DNA from: Bacteroidales bacterium
GTDB lineage: Bacteria; Bacteroidota; Bacteroidia; Bacteroidales; PWNQ01
Length of the DNA: 56,244 bases
NCBI GenBank assembly: GCA_021738505.1
Contig: JAIPBW010000010.1
Location: forward strand, 1 to 56,244
Direction of reading: 5' to 3'
The notes under the pieces are model-generated. The model did no database searches. It was not told the DNA's origin and saw only the letters and a list, made by a program, of their open reading frames with translations. A program made the position numbers and the translations under genes. Positions 17,320 through 26,226 of this stretch are shown piece after piece. Position 1 is the first letter of the stretch. Every line of letters starts with the position of its first letter.

Positions 17320-19605
17320 ATGGTAAAAAAGAAAAGAAGAAAGAGAAAAAAGAAAAACCGACTGAAACGCAAACTATTTTCATTTATCGCTCTGATAATA
17401 ACCGGAATTATCGTTCTCAGTGGTCTTTTTATATTTGCCGTTTATCATAATATATTCGGACATATTCCGGATGAATCCGAATTAAAAGCCATTCACCACG
17501 AAACGGCAACCCTGGTATATTCTAATGACAACCAGCTCATAGGAAAATATTTTGCTCAAAACCGGACCAATATCCAATGGTATCAACTCCCCGATCATTT
17601 AGTTAATGCTTTGATAAGTACGGAAGATGCCCGTTATTTTGAGCATGAAGGCATTGACAGCCGAAGTCTGATGCGTGTTTTGATAAAATCTGTTTTGCTC
17701 GGCGATAAAAGCGCGGGAGGCGGAAGTACCATTACCCAACAGTTAGCTAAGAATTTATTTGGACGTAAAAGCTATGGAATTTTAACTTTACCGGTTATCA
17801 AAGTCAAAGAGAATATCATTGCTTATCGCCTTGAAAAGATATACAACAAAAAAGAGATCTTACAGCTTTATCTGAATACCGTTCCTTTCGGAGAAAACAC
17901 CTATGGTATAGAAGCTGCTGCAAACCGCTTCTTCAATAAAAAAACCTCTCAATTAACAATTCAGGAGTCAGCCGTTTTAGTCGGGCTCCTCAAAGCAAAC
18001 ACATATTATAACCCGCGGTTAAATCCTGAAAATGCGCGCCACCGAAGAAACATTGTCCTTCATCAAATGGCAAAATACGATTTTCTGGATGAAGAAAAAG
18101 CTAATACGCTGCAGGAAAAGTCACTAAATTTAAACTATAGCAACTATAATCGCCAGGGTCCGGCCTCCTATTTCCTAAGGCACGTCAAAAGTAAAGCAAA
18201 GGATATCTTGGAAAAACACAAATTAAGATCCGGGAAAAGTTATGATCTGGAAAAAGACGGGTTAACAATCGTCACCACTTTAGACCATACTCTGCAAAAA
18301 TATGCCAGAGAAGCCATACAGCAACATCTGTCGAAGATGCAAAAAAAGCTTGACGCTCAGCTTAAAGGCAGCAAACACAAATATGTACCGGAACAAAAAA
18401 ACGCATCTGTCAAAACGCGAGAAATTTTCACCTGGGACGGCATAAAGGCAGAAGAAATGAGTTATTCCGACAGCCTTTGGCATTATGAAAAAATGTTACA
18501 GGCCGGTATTGTTATCATGAATCCTCAAAACGGAAATATCATGTGTTGGGTAGGAGGTAATCATTACAGGTATCTTCCTTTTGATCTTGTTACTGCCAAA
18601 CGACAGGCTGCTTCTGTGTTTAAGCCCGTATTATACGCAACAGCACTGGAGCAAGGCTACAAACCCTGCGATTACGTAAAGAATACGCAACCTGATATGG
18701 AGAAATATCCGGACTGGAAACCGCAGAACTATGACCGCTCAAGTGGTGGCGAAGTTGCTTTATGGTATGCCCTGGCAAATTCAATGAACCTACCCACAAT
18801 TGACCTATACCGGCGTGTCGGTCATAAGGATATTGATTACATCAAAAACAAACTGGGCTTTCAAGAACCACTACCGGACAAACCTTCGGCAGCATTAGGG
18901 ACAATAGACGTCAGTCTGCTGGAATTAGCATCTGCTTATTCTGCTTTTGCTAACAAAGGCTATGTGCCGGGCTCAGTTATGATAAAAGAAATCCGTGACA
19001 ATAACGGAAAGACAATTTATAAAAGGAAAGGCACAGAAAAAGAAAAAGCACTAACAGAAGAAACGGCAAAGACAATGACGGCCATGCTGCTGAAAGCTAC
19101 AGCAGAAGGAACAGGGCAAGCATTGTATACTGCTTATGGTATCAAATCTAAAATTGCCGGGAAGACAGGAACTTCTCAGAATTACAAAGATGCCCGTTAT
19201 GCTTGTTACAACAGAAATATGGTCATTGCTACATGGGTCGGAAGCAGAAACACTAACATCCATTTCCGACAAGGGATATATGGTAGCGGCAGTCGTCTGG
19301 CATTGCCTCTGGCTGCTAAAATTCTTTATAAAGCACAACTAAACAGTGCTAAAAAAGAATTGTTTAAAGCGCCCGAAATACCCGAAGATACTTCTGGCCT
19401 TTTTGATTGTAAACCTCAACGTGAAACATCTGCAGGCAGGGATTTCTTGCAACAAATGGTGGATCTGGTAACTAAAGACAAAGAAAATCTGGCGAAAGAA
19501 GATAGCTTAAAAAAGGAAAACAATAAATCAGATACGACTAAAGAACAAGAAAGAACAAAAGTCGGACGTTTTATCCGGAAAGTTTTGGGTAAAGATGACT
19601 CTTAA
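17320..19605 (+). CDS. Bifunctional penicillin-binding protein 1A-type (transglycosylase/transpeptidase)
   Basis: A 761-residue class A PBP that polymerises and cross-links peptidoglycan at the cytoplasmic membrane. A Lys/Arg-rich cytoplasmic tail is followed by one membrane anchor (about residues 22-45). The GT51 glycosyltransferase domain has STEDARYFEHEGID near 100 and GGSTITQQLAKNLFG near 137. The transpeptidase domain has the Ser-x-x-Lys active site in AASVFKP (Ser432/Lys435), an SMN motif in LANSMNLP, and KTG in GKTGTSQN near 615. All catalytic motifs are present. It stands alone, 123 bases after the kinase gene. Confidence 0.93.
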   Translation: MVKKKRRKRKKKNRLKRKLFSFIALIITGIIVLSGLFIFAVYHNIFGHIPDESELKAIHHETATLVYSNDNQLIGKYFAQNRTNIQWYQLPDHLVNALISTEDARYFEHEGIDSRSLMRVLIKSVLLGDKSAGGGSTITQQLAKNLFGRKSYGILTLPVIKVKENIIAYRLEKIYNKKEILQLYLNTVPFGENTYGIEAAANRFFNKKTSQLTIQESAVLVGLLKANTYYNPRLNPENARHRRNIVLHQMAKYDFLDEEKANTLQEKSLNLNYSNYNRQGPASYFLRHVKSKAKDILEKHKLRSGKSYDLEKDGLTIVTTLDHTLQKYAREAIQQHLSKMQKKLDAQLKGSKHKYVPEQKNASVKTREIFTWDGIKAEEMSYSDSLWHYEKMLQAGIVIMNPQNGNIMCWVGGNHYRYLPFDLVTAKRQAASVFKPVLYATALEQGYKPCDYVKNTQPDMEKYPDWKPQNYDRSSGGEVALWYALANSMNLPTIDLYRRVGHKDIDYIKNKLGFQEPLPDKPSAALGTIDVSLLELASAYSAFANKGYVPGSVMIKEIRDNNGKTIYKRKGTEKEKALTEETAKTMTAMLLKATAEGTGQALYTAYGIKSKIAGKTGTSQNYKDARYACYNRNMVIATWVGSRNTNIHFRQGIYGSGSRLALPLAAKILYKAQLNSAKKELFKAPEIPEDTSGLFDCKPQRETSAGRDFLQQMVDLVTKDKENLAKEDSLKKENNKSDTTKEQERTKVGRFIRKVLGKDDS

Positions 19606-19744
19606 TTTCCGTTTCCGGAAAGATTATCTTTCACATAAGCGCACATAACACTGACAAACATTATTTTTATGCTACTAGTTATATAGAAAAACTATTCTTA
19701 AGATGAGTTGTTTCATTCAGGTACAAACAAAAACAACTAAACAA

Positions 19745-20629
19745 ATGAGACAAACAAAATTATTTTTAGCTTTTATAGCAGTATCTTTAATTTTTGCTGC
19801 ATGTAGTAAAGATGAAAATACTAATGAAGACTCCTCACAACAAGTGCAGTCTGTATTATTCTTAAATGTCAGCACCGGAAACTACCCCGGCGATATTGAT
19901 ACTTATGTTTCCAATAACTATCCAAATGATACGATCGAGGAAGTTTATCAGGAAGATTACTCTAACGGAACAACGAAATATGAAGTGGAATTGAGCAATG
20001 ACATTGAACTATATTTTGATGCCAACGGAAATTACTTAGGCATGGATGACGATGATGATAATGTTGCCGTAAGCAATCTTCCGCAAGTGATTATTGACTA
20101 CGTGAATAATAACCATTCCGGAGAAAATATTGTAAAAGCAGAATTTGAAACAGAGGATGGCCAGGATATTTATGAAGTTTATCTGAGCAATGGTATGGAG
20201 CTTTATTTTGATTCCAATGGAAACTATTTAGGTATGGACGATGACAGTTCATACATCAATGTTTCGGCACTTCCTCAATCTATTAAGGATTACATAAGTA
20301 ACAATTATCCCAATGCTGCTATTCTCTATGCCGAAGAAGATTATGATGATGGACAAACAATCTATGAAGTAAAGCTGGACAACGGCATGGAACTGGAATT
20401 CGACAGCAATGGCAATCTGCTCTCGTCGGATGATGACAATATTCCAATCGCTCAGTTACCACAAGCTATTCTTGATTATGTCAGCAATAATTACCCCAAT
20501 AACACAATAGTTGAAGCTGAGTTTGAGTTTGAAAATGGCCAGAAAATGTACGAAGTAGAACTTGATAATGAACTCGAATTATACTTTGACATGAACGGAA
20601 ATTTCATCAAAAGCGAACAAGACGACTAA
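19745..20629 (+). CDS. PepSY-like repeat lipoprotein
   Basis: A 294-residue predicted lipoprotein (lipobox FAACS, with the Cys near residue 20). The mature part is four tandem units of about 60 residues. Each has a helix such as LPQAILDYVSNNYPNNTI, then an EVELDNGMELYFDSNGN-type strand pair ending in an acidic DDD patch. This is the putative beta-lactamase-inhibitor-like/PepSY-like fold (PF11396) common in Bacteroidota. The function is unknown; the acidic, surface-exposed repeats could bind cations. I prefer the ATG at 19745 over 19703, since it begins the signal peptide. Confidence 0.82.
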   Translation: MRQTKLFLAFIAVSLIFAACSKDENTNEDSSQQVQSVLFLNVSTGNYPGDIDTYVSNNYPNDTIEEVYQEDYSNGTTKYEVELSNDIELYFDANGNYLGMDDDDDNVAVSNLPQVIIDYVNNNHSGENIVKAEFETEDGQDIYEVYLSNGMELYFDSNGNYLGMDDDSSYINVSALPQSIKDYISNNYPNAAILYAEEDYDDGQTIYEVKLDNGMELEFDSNGNLLSSDDDNIPIAQLPQAILDYVSNNYPNNTIVEAEFEFENGQKMYEVELDNELELYFDMNGNFIKSEQDD

Positions 20630-20650
20630 AAAGTATTGTGTTGTTAAATA

Positions 20651-20682
20651 AAACTCTCTCTTTTATCGGGGAGAGTTTTTTT
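20651..20682. terminator. Bidirectional terminator between the PepSY lipoprotein and mntP
   Basis: The stem AAACTCTC (20651-20658) pairs with GAGAGTTT (20671-20678), with T runs on the + side and A runs (T on the - strand) before it. It serves two convergent genes and touches the mntP stop codon. Confidence 0.8.
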
Positions 20683-21238
20683 ATATCGTATGTTCCAGAA
20701 ATATCTTTAATCCCAGGCCAATTAGTACAATACCGCCAAATATTTCAAAGCCTGTATTAAATCTGTTGCCCATTTTATTTCCAAGCCAGCAGCCTATAGC
20801 AGAAACTGCAAACATAACCCCTCCTGTAATCAAAACCGGAATAATAATCGGCATTTCAAGCAATCCGAAACTAACACCAACAATTAGCGCATCAATGCTG
20901 GTAGCCAGTGAAAGCCCCAAAACGGTCATATTGTTGTTCAGGTTTATACCCCGACTTTCTTCTTTTCCCACAAAAACCTCAAAGATCATTTTTCCTCCTA
21001 TGAAAGCCAACAAAAGAAACGCAACCCAATGATCAAACGTTTCGATTAAAGGCTTAAACTCTTTTCCCGCCAGCCAACCAATAAGAGGCATGGCAAAATG
21101 AAAAAAGCCCATAATTGCAGCTAATTTTAATGGCCCGGCCAAACGATTACACTTGAGACAAACACCGGAACTTACGCTAACAGCCAGTCCATCTACAGAT
21201 AACCCCAGGGCTATGAGAAATACAGAAAAAAGACTCAT
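20681..21238 (-). CDS. mntP: Manganese efflux pump MntP
   Basis: A 185-residue protein with six predicted helices, of the MntP/YebN (DUF204) family that exports Mn2+ across the inner membrane. Two repeated halves each carry the conserved Asp in a helix: LGLSVDGLAVSVSSG near residues 12-27 and LATSIDALIVGVSFG near 110-124. Length and motifs fit the family. It is transcribed away from the T9SS gene, and a candidate promoter and a terminator-like hairpin lie in its leader (21271-21316). Confidence 0.92.
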   Translation of the reverse strand: MSLFSVFLIALGLSVDGLAVSVSSGVCLKCNRLAGPLKLAAIMGFFHFAMPLIGWLAGKEFKPLIETFDHWVAFLLLAFIGGKMIFEVFVGKEESRGINLNNNMTVLGLSLATSIDALIVGVSFGLLEMPIIIPVLITGGVMFAVSAIGCWLGNKMGNRFNTGFEIFGGIVLIGLGLKIFLEHTI

Positions 21239-21270
21239 TTCACTTTATCCTTTTAATACCAAAATAAAAA

Positions 21271-21294
21271 AGGGTCTCTTATTTAAAAAACCCT
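21271..21294 (-). promoter_or_regulatory. Terminator-like hairpin in the mntP leader
   Basis: On the - strand AGGGT (21294-21290) can pair with ACCCT (21275-21271), followed immediately by TTTTTT. It lies inside the predicted 64-base 5' leader, so it could attenuate mntP. The stem is only 5 bp and I could not find the conserved yybP-ykoY manganese riboswitch core, so this is tentative. Confidence 0.3.
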
Positions 21295-21308
21295 GTTTTG
21301 CCGGAGTG

Positions 21309-21316
21309 CAAAAGTA
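21309..21316 (-). promoter_or_regulatory. Candidate -7 box of the mntP promoter
   Basis: On the - strand the sequence is TACTTTTG followed by CACTCC, matching the TAnnTTTG(C) element of Bacteroidota sigma-ABfr promoters. Transcription would begin near 21302, giving a leader of about 64 bases. Confidence 0.5.
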
Positions 21317-21712
21317 AAAAACAAACGGAAACGGAAATACGAAAATTATCCATGGATATGAAATTATGGAGTATTTCATTGACTAAAAATTCCATTCAGT
21401 TGAATAGCCGGGAAATTACAATTAACGAATTTCAGCAGGCTGATCAGAAAACACTGACTCTTGTCCGATTATTAAACACCGTGTTTGTTTTACACCTCCC
21501 CAACAAGCTATCTAACAATTCTTTAACATCTTTTCAGCCAAAAATTAATTTAAAAAAGAGCAAGTATATTCGTCTTGTATCCCATCATAAGCTAGAAAAT
21601 AATTATCACTAATTTAAAATACAGCTAATCAGCTATTTTAATTTATATTAATTCTAAACAATGAATGAAAATTATTGTTTTTGCGGACAGAAACACCCCA
21701 AAAAAAAAGCTT

Positions 21713-22195
21713 ATGAAAATTTTAACTTTGACACTTTCAATTGTTGTAATGGCATTTAACCTTCATGCGCAAAGCAGTGAACGTGATGTCATATCAAGCA
21801 GCGGAGGTGAAATGACCTCGAATCAGTATTCCCTTGAATATACTTTAGGGGAAACTATAATAAGCACTGTAGAAAATTCAAACTACATGCTAACACAGGG
21901 GTTTCATCAACCGATGTCGGTCTCGACTTCTGTACCCGAAGAGACAAGTGGCGAAATCACACTTTATCCTAATCCAACATCAGAAAAAGTTTTTCTGGAT
22001 TTACCGGAGGAGTTAAATGATGTTGATGTAAAGATTTTCACACTTTATGGTCAAAAAGTCTTAAGTAAATCTCATCTGACCAGTGAAAGCAACATCAACT
22101 TATCCGGATTAGCTTCGGGAACCTACATCGTTTCTATCATCAATCCAAACAACCAGTCGATTGAAAAAAGAATCAAAATTCAAAAGATTAAGTAA
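21713..22195 (+). CDS. Small secreted protein with T9SS type A sorting domain
   Basis: A 160-residue protein with an N-terminal signal peptide (MKILTLTLSIVVMAF, cleavage likely after HAQ). The short mature region of about 60 residues contains YSLEYTLGETI and MLTQGFHQP. A C-terminal type IX secretion sorting domain of about 75 residues (ITLYPNPTSEKVFLDL to GLASGTYIVSI) ends in a basic tail. The protein is probably exported through the outer membrane and anchored on the surface. The ATG at 21713 is chosen over 21665 because it starts the signal peptide. The two S74 fibre-like genes follow within 35 and 76 bases, so the three may form one surface structure. Confidence 0.85.
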   Translation: MKILTLTLSIVVMAFNLHAQSSERDVISSSGGEMTSNQYSLEYTLGETIISTVENSNYMLTQGFHQPMSVSTSVPEETSGEITLYPNPTSEKVFLDLPEELNDVDVKIFTLYGQKVLSKSHLTSESNINLSGLASGTYIVSIINPNNQSIEKRIKIQKIK

Positions 22196-22228
22196 AAAAC
22201 ATTTACAAACACTAAAAACAGAATTATT

Positions 22229-23731
22229 ATGAGACGTATTTTTAGTACACTATTATTTATTTTGGCAATATCATTATCAATTCATGCGCAAGCACCGGAA
22301 AGCTTTACCTATCAAGCTGTTCCAAGAGATGCTAATGGAAACATCCTTCAAAATCAAAATATCAGTCTGAAAATATCTATTTTAAAAGGTTCTACAGGCG
22401 GCCAGGTTATGTATGAAGAATCTCATACTGTAATGACAAACGATCAGGGATTGGTAAACCTGAATGTAGGAGAAGGTAATCCTATCTCAGGTAACTTCCT
22501 TTCCATTCATTGGGAAAATGATAACTTTTACATAAAGGTGGAAATGGATCCCAACGCAGGCACGAATTACCAAATGTTAGGAACCAGTAAGCTAAGATCC
22601 GTGCCATATGCTCTCCATGCCAAAGAAGCAGACAACACATTTAGTGGTGTTTATAACGACCTTATAGGAAAGCCCAACTTACACGCTGTGGCCACCAGCG
22701 GCGATTATAGTGACTTGATGAATACACCGAATATGAGTAATTACATTTCTATTTCAAATCCATCAGCCGGAGATATGCTTTATTATACAGGTTCAGGCTG
22801 GTCCAAACTCAATGCAGGTAATAACGGAAACGTAATGAAAATCAATAACAATGGAATGCCATCCTGGTCTTCCGCGAGCAGTTCGGGAGATAATTTAGGT
22901 AATCACACAATGACTCAAAATTTGATAATGGATACATTTAAGTTGAAAAAAAGCTCAACTGCCAATCCGGCCATGGAACTTATGAACACATGGGGTGATG
23001 TGAAATTCCACGACTGGGTTTTTGTAGGCTCATCAAATACTGATAATGAAGGTGACATTAAATTAGCTGATGATCTTGAGGATTGGGATGACACCAGTTT
23101 TTTTATCGATCCTAATGACATGTCTGTATTAGAGGACATAGAAATTAAGGGAGAGGTTATAGGAAATATTACCTTTCAGGATTCTGCAAAAATTGGTGAC
23201 CCATCTTATTCTTTTGGGGAATATCTTATGTTTGATCATATTAATGGTAATATAAATGTTGGACAAGCTGACTTCACTCAGGATACTTCAGAGGCAACGG
23301 CATTTGATGTCGGTAACTCCGGACAGGCCTGGGATGAAATGCATGCTGCAAATTTCGTTACCAGTTCCGACCGCAGGTTGAAGAAAAACATCAGTCAACT
23401 AAGTTATGGAATTGAAGACATCATGAAACTAAAACCGGTGAGCTATAAGCTCAAAAAAGATCCTGAAGGTGAAAAAACCCGTTTAGGATTAATCGCTCAG
23501 GAAGTGAAACCGGTGGTGGACAATGCCGTGGATGAATTTGACTATGATAAGGAAAACGGAAAATTTGTCAAAAAAGAAAACAAATATCTCGGTATTGACT
23601 ACATGAGCTTGATCCCGGTGCTTATAAAAGGTATGCAGGACCAACAAAACAAAATTGATCAACTGGAACAAAAGCTAAATAAACAGCAAAAACAAATCGA
23701 TCAATTAAAATCTATGATCAAGAATAAATAA
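22229..23731 (+). CDS. Surface fibre-like protein with C-terminal S74 chaperone domain (paralogue 1)
   Basis: A 500-residue secreted protein. After the signal peptide (cut near HAQA) comes a conserved N-terminal module (about 21-135) found in many Bacteroidota surface proteins, starting SFTYQAVPRDANGN. The middle is Asn/Ser-rich, with one short VATSGDYSDL unit. The C-terminal intramolecular chaperone (peptidase S74) is marked by SSDRRLKKNISQLSYGIEDI, and a trimerising coiled coil of Gln/Lys heptads ends the chain. In phage tail spikes this domain cuts itself off just before the SD of the motif after trimer folding. Homology to the next gene indicates tandem duplication. Confidence 0.85.
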   Translation: MRRIFSTLLFILAISLSIHAQAPESFTYQAVPRDANGNILQNQNISLKISILKGSTGGQVMYEESHTVMTNDQGLVNLNVGEGNPISGNFLSIHWENDNFYIKVEMDPNAGTNYQMLGTSKLRSVPYALHAKEADNTFSGVYNDLIGKPNLHAVATSGDYSDLMNTPNMSNYISISNPSAGDMLYYTGSGWSKLNAGNNGNVMKINNNGMPSWSSASSSGDNLGNHTMTQNLIMDTFKLKKSSTANPAMELMNTWGDVKFHDWVFVGSSNTDNEGDIKLADDLEDWDDTSFFIDPNDMSVLEDIEIKGEVIGNITFQDSAKIGDPSYSFGEYLMFDHINGNINVGQADFTQDTSEATAFDVGNSGQAWDEMHAANFVTSSDRRLKKNISQLSYGIEDIMKLKPVSYKLKKDPEGEKTRLGLIAQEVKPVVDNAVDEFDYDKENGKFVKKENKYLGIDYMSLIPVLIKGMQDQQNKIDQLEQKLNKQQKQIDQLKSMIKNK

Positions 23732-23755
23732 TTCTGAATCAATCATTTGACTTAC

Positions 23756-23785
23756 ACCCGGGATTCTTTTTCCCGGGTATTTTAT
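23756..23785 (+). terminator. Hairpin after the first S74 gene
   Basis: A 7-bp perfect stem ACCCGGG (23756-23762) pairs with CCCGGGT (23772-23778), followed by ATTTTAT. The T tract is weak, so it may stabilise mRNA or only partly terminate before the second S74 gene. Confidence 0.55.
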
Positions 23786-23806
23786 AACCATAAAAATGAA
23801 TAACTT

Positions 23807-25810
23807 ATGAAACGTCTATTTATACTTTTCACTTTCTTTTTTCTTACAGCAATGACTGCACTGGCTCAATCTCCGGATAGTTTCAGTTATCAGGCAGTTC
23901 CGCGTGATGCCAGTGGAGACATCATGCCCAATAAAAACATCAGTATGAAACTGTTGATCCTGGAAGGCTCATCTTCGGGTAATGTGGTATATTCGGAGTC
24001 CCATAATATACTCACCAACGATCAGGGAATTGTAAACCTTGACGTCGGTGAAGGCACTCTGATCAGCGGAGACTTTCAGATGATCAACTGGGGGCAAAAT
24101 CAGTATTTCCTGAGAGTTGAAATGGACCCCAACGGCGGGAATCAATATCAAACGCTCGGGACCAGCCAGCTAACCTCGGTACCCTATTCACTGTATGCTG
24201 ATGAGGCCGGAAATACTTTTAGCGGCGATTATCAGGACCTAAATAATAAGCCTGCCCTGGATACAGTGGCTTATACGGGCGACTACAATCAATTGAAAAA
24301 CACACCGGCATTTGCTTCTGTAGCCACTTCCGGCAATTATTCCGATCTCAGCGGCATTCCCTCTTTGAGCCCGGTTGCTACTAGCGGAAGTTACAATGAT
24401 CTCAGCAGCAAGCCTAATCTGGACACTGTCGCTTACACCGGCAATTACAATCAATTGTCCAATAAACCCGGCTTTTCGCCTGTAGCCACAAGCGGGAACT
24501 ACAATGATTTGACCAATGTTCCCTCACTGGCCGCCGTAGCTACTTCCGGGAATTATAGCGACCTGAACGGCACTCCGAACCTGGATACAATTGCCTACAC
24601 GGCTGATTACAGCGATCTAAATAATACACCCTCATTATCCAATGTTGCCACATCAGGCAATTACAGCGATCTTTCAAACACACCAAACCTAAGCGATTAT
24701 ATTTCAATCACCAATCCCAGTAACGGTGACCTGGTCTATTACGGAATGAATTCATGGAAAACCCTGCCAATAGGCAATTCAGGTCAGGTATTAAAAAGAA
24801 ATGTATACGGTAACCTCGCCTGGGAAAATGATTCTACGGATAATCTGGGGAACCATACTGCGACTAAGGACATAATTCTAGGAAATTATTTATTAAAACA
24901 AAACAACACTTATAATACCGCTACTATTCAATTTGACACCAATAATGCCGGTACGAAAACAGCCATTGAGCTAAAAGCAGATTCAATTGCGGCCCGGTCA
25001 TCAATGTACTTCACAGGATATAATAACAATTTGATTATAAGCAATTTTAATGAATTAATCGCTCAAGGAGAATCAACCTTTGGAGATCATATTCAATTTG
25101 ATGAAAAAATTAAGGATATGGATAATACAGATTATTATCTTGATCCGGATAAAACTTCCACTCTTTACAATTTGGCAATCGATTCCGGAGATATCGTGTT
25201 TAACTATAGCACTGACACAAGTTATATCGGATATGGCTCTACGTATGGTAAAACTTCTAATCCCTTCGCACCTTCTCTTTTATTTGATGACTACTATACA
25301 GATATAACATTTATGGGAAGAGATTTTATACCTGATACGTCTTTCTATTTTACTGAGGATATTGGGACTAGTGGGGTGCCCTGGGATAACATCCACGCCG
25401 ACAATGTTTACACCTCCTCAGACAGACGCCTGAAGGAAAATATCAACGGGCTCAACCAGGGTTTGAATGAAATCATGCAATTGCGCCCGGTTTCTTACCA
25501 TCTGAAAAAAGACCCGGAACAAGCAAAACAGCAAACCGGCCTGGTGGCTCAGGAGGTGAAAGATATAATACCACAGATAGTTAAAGATTTCGAGATCGAA
25601 TATAATTCCGATACGGAAACTTATGAGAAAAAAGAAACGGAATATCTTTCCATTGACTACATCTCACTCGTACCGGTACTGATAAATGGTATACAGGAAC
25701 AACAGGAAACGATCAAGTCACAGAAACACAAGATTGACCAACTGGAAAACAAAGTTGATAGTATGGAAGAAAGATTAAATCGATTGGAGAAAATGGTTAA
25801 TAATCAATAA
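23807..25810 (+). CDS. Surface fibre-like protein with expanded repeats and S74 chaperone domain (paralogue 2)
   Basis: A 667-residue paralogue of the preceding gene with the same layout: signal peptide, N-terminal module (SFSYQAVPRDASGD), middle fibre, S74 chaperone (SSDRRLKENINGLNQGLNEI) and terminal coiled coil. The distinctive part is residues about 140-300, nine tandem 18-residue units of the type GNYSDLSNTPNLSxVATS, which in paralogue 1 are present only about once or twice. The unit probably forms a repeated beta or triple-stranded fibre. Autoproteolysis before SDRRLK is expected from the family, not shown. A terminator follows at 25855. Confidence 0.85.
   Translation: MKRLFILFTFFFLTAMTALAQSPDSFSYQAVPRDASGDIMPNKNISMKLLILEGSSSGNVVYSESHNILTNDQGIVNLDVGEGTLISGDFQMINWGQNQYFLRVEMDPNGGNQYQTLGTSQLTSVPYSLYADEAGNTFSGDYQDLNNKPALDTVAYTGDYNQLKNTPAFASVATSGNYSDLSGIPSLSPVATSGSYNDLSSKPNLDTVAYTGNYNQLSNKPGFSPVATSGNYNDLTNVPSLAAVATSGNYSDLNGTPNLDTIAYTADYSDLNNTPSLSNVATSGNYSDLSNTPNLSDYISITNPSNGDLVYYGMNSWKTLPIGNSGQVLKRNVYGNLAWENDSTDNLGNHTATKDIILGNYLLKQNNTYNTATIQFDTNNAGTKTAIELKADSIAARSSMYFTGYNNNLIISNFNELIAQGESTFGDHIQFDEKIKDMDNTDYYLDPDKTSTLYNLAIDSGDIVFNYSTDTSYIGYGSTYGKTSNPFAPSLLFDDYYTDITFMGRDFIPDTSFYFTEDIGTSGVPWDNIHADNVYTSSDRRLKENINGLNQGLNEIMQLRPVSYHLKKDPEQAKQQTGLVAQEVKDIIPQIVKDFEIEYNSDTETYEKKETEYLSIDYISLVPVLINGIQEQQETIKSQKHKIDQLENKVDSMEERLNRLEKMVNNQ
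24224..24706 (+). repeat. 54-bp coding tandem repeat with a 162-bp higher-order period
   Basis: Nine 18-residue units lie inside the second S74 protein. Units 1, 4 and 7 end in DTVAYT or DTIAYT, while the other full units end in VATS, giving a three-unit superperiod repeated three times. The pattern implies that a triplet was duplicated as a block. Confidence 0.8.
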
Positions 25811-26226
25811 TATAACTCAACAAAAAAAAGAAAATATAATCAAATCTGAATTTAGGCTCTCTTCATTACATGAGGAGAGCTTTTTTATAGACTTTATTCG
25901 AATAAATATGCCAAAGCCGTTAACAACACTTATAAAAAATTCCAAATTCCTTGTTTATCATACTGTTAATCTGTCCATTCAACATTTCAATTCAGAAAAG
26001 CAATCACAATACCAACGGTAATAAAAACGCAATCGCAACAGAAGAATTTACAACCCAAAACTTGTTTTACAAAAAGACCATCGCCATATATAACTTGATG
26101 TTCATAATTATTGGTTAAGATTTGTACATTTAATATTAATCCCGGCAAAAACTATCCGGACTATTTTTTGTTTTAATGCAAGCAAAAGTATAATGTAAGC
26201 TAATATTAAAAGTAAACATTGGCCAA
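25811..26226. other. Intergenic region before the hemerythrin gene
   Basis: This 416-base region contains the terminator at 25855-25887 and then AT-rich sequence with no plausible gene. Near-matches to a -7 box occur (for example CTATTTTTTG around 26160), but none fits TAnnTTTG exactly. Confidence 0.5.
25855..25887 (+). terminator. Terminator after the S74 genes
   Basis: GCTCTC (25856-25861) pairs with GAGAGC (25875-25880), followed by TTTTTTAT. This is a typical intrinsic terminator closing the T9SS/S74 group. Confidence 0.8.

Larger units (their letters stand above)
21239..21712. other. Divergent intergenic region between mntP and the T9SS gene
   Basis: This 474-base stretch holds the mntP leader with its candidate promoter and hairpin (21271-21316). 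An open frame at 21298-21612 has no recognisable domain and basic, Asn/Leu/Lys-rich composition, and it overlaps the mntP promoter, so I do not call it a gene. No other feature was seen. Confidence 0.5.

Noticed and set aside
21298..21612. 104-residue open frame on the + strand
   Set aside because: No domain or signal features, unusual composition, and it overlaps the mntP promoter region.
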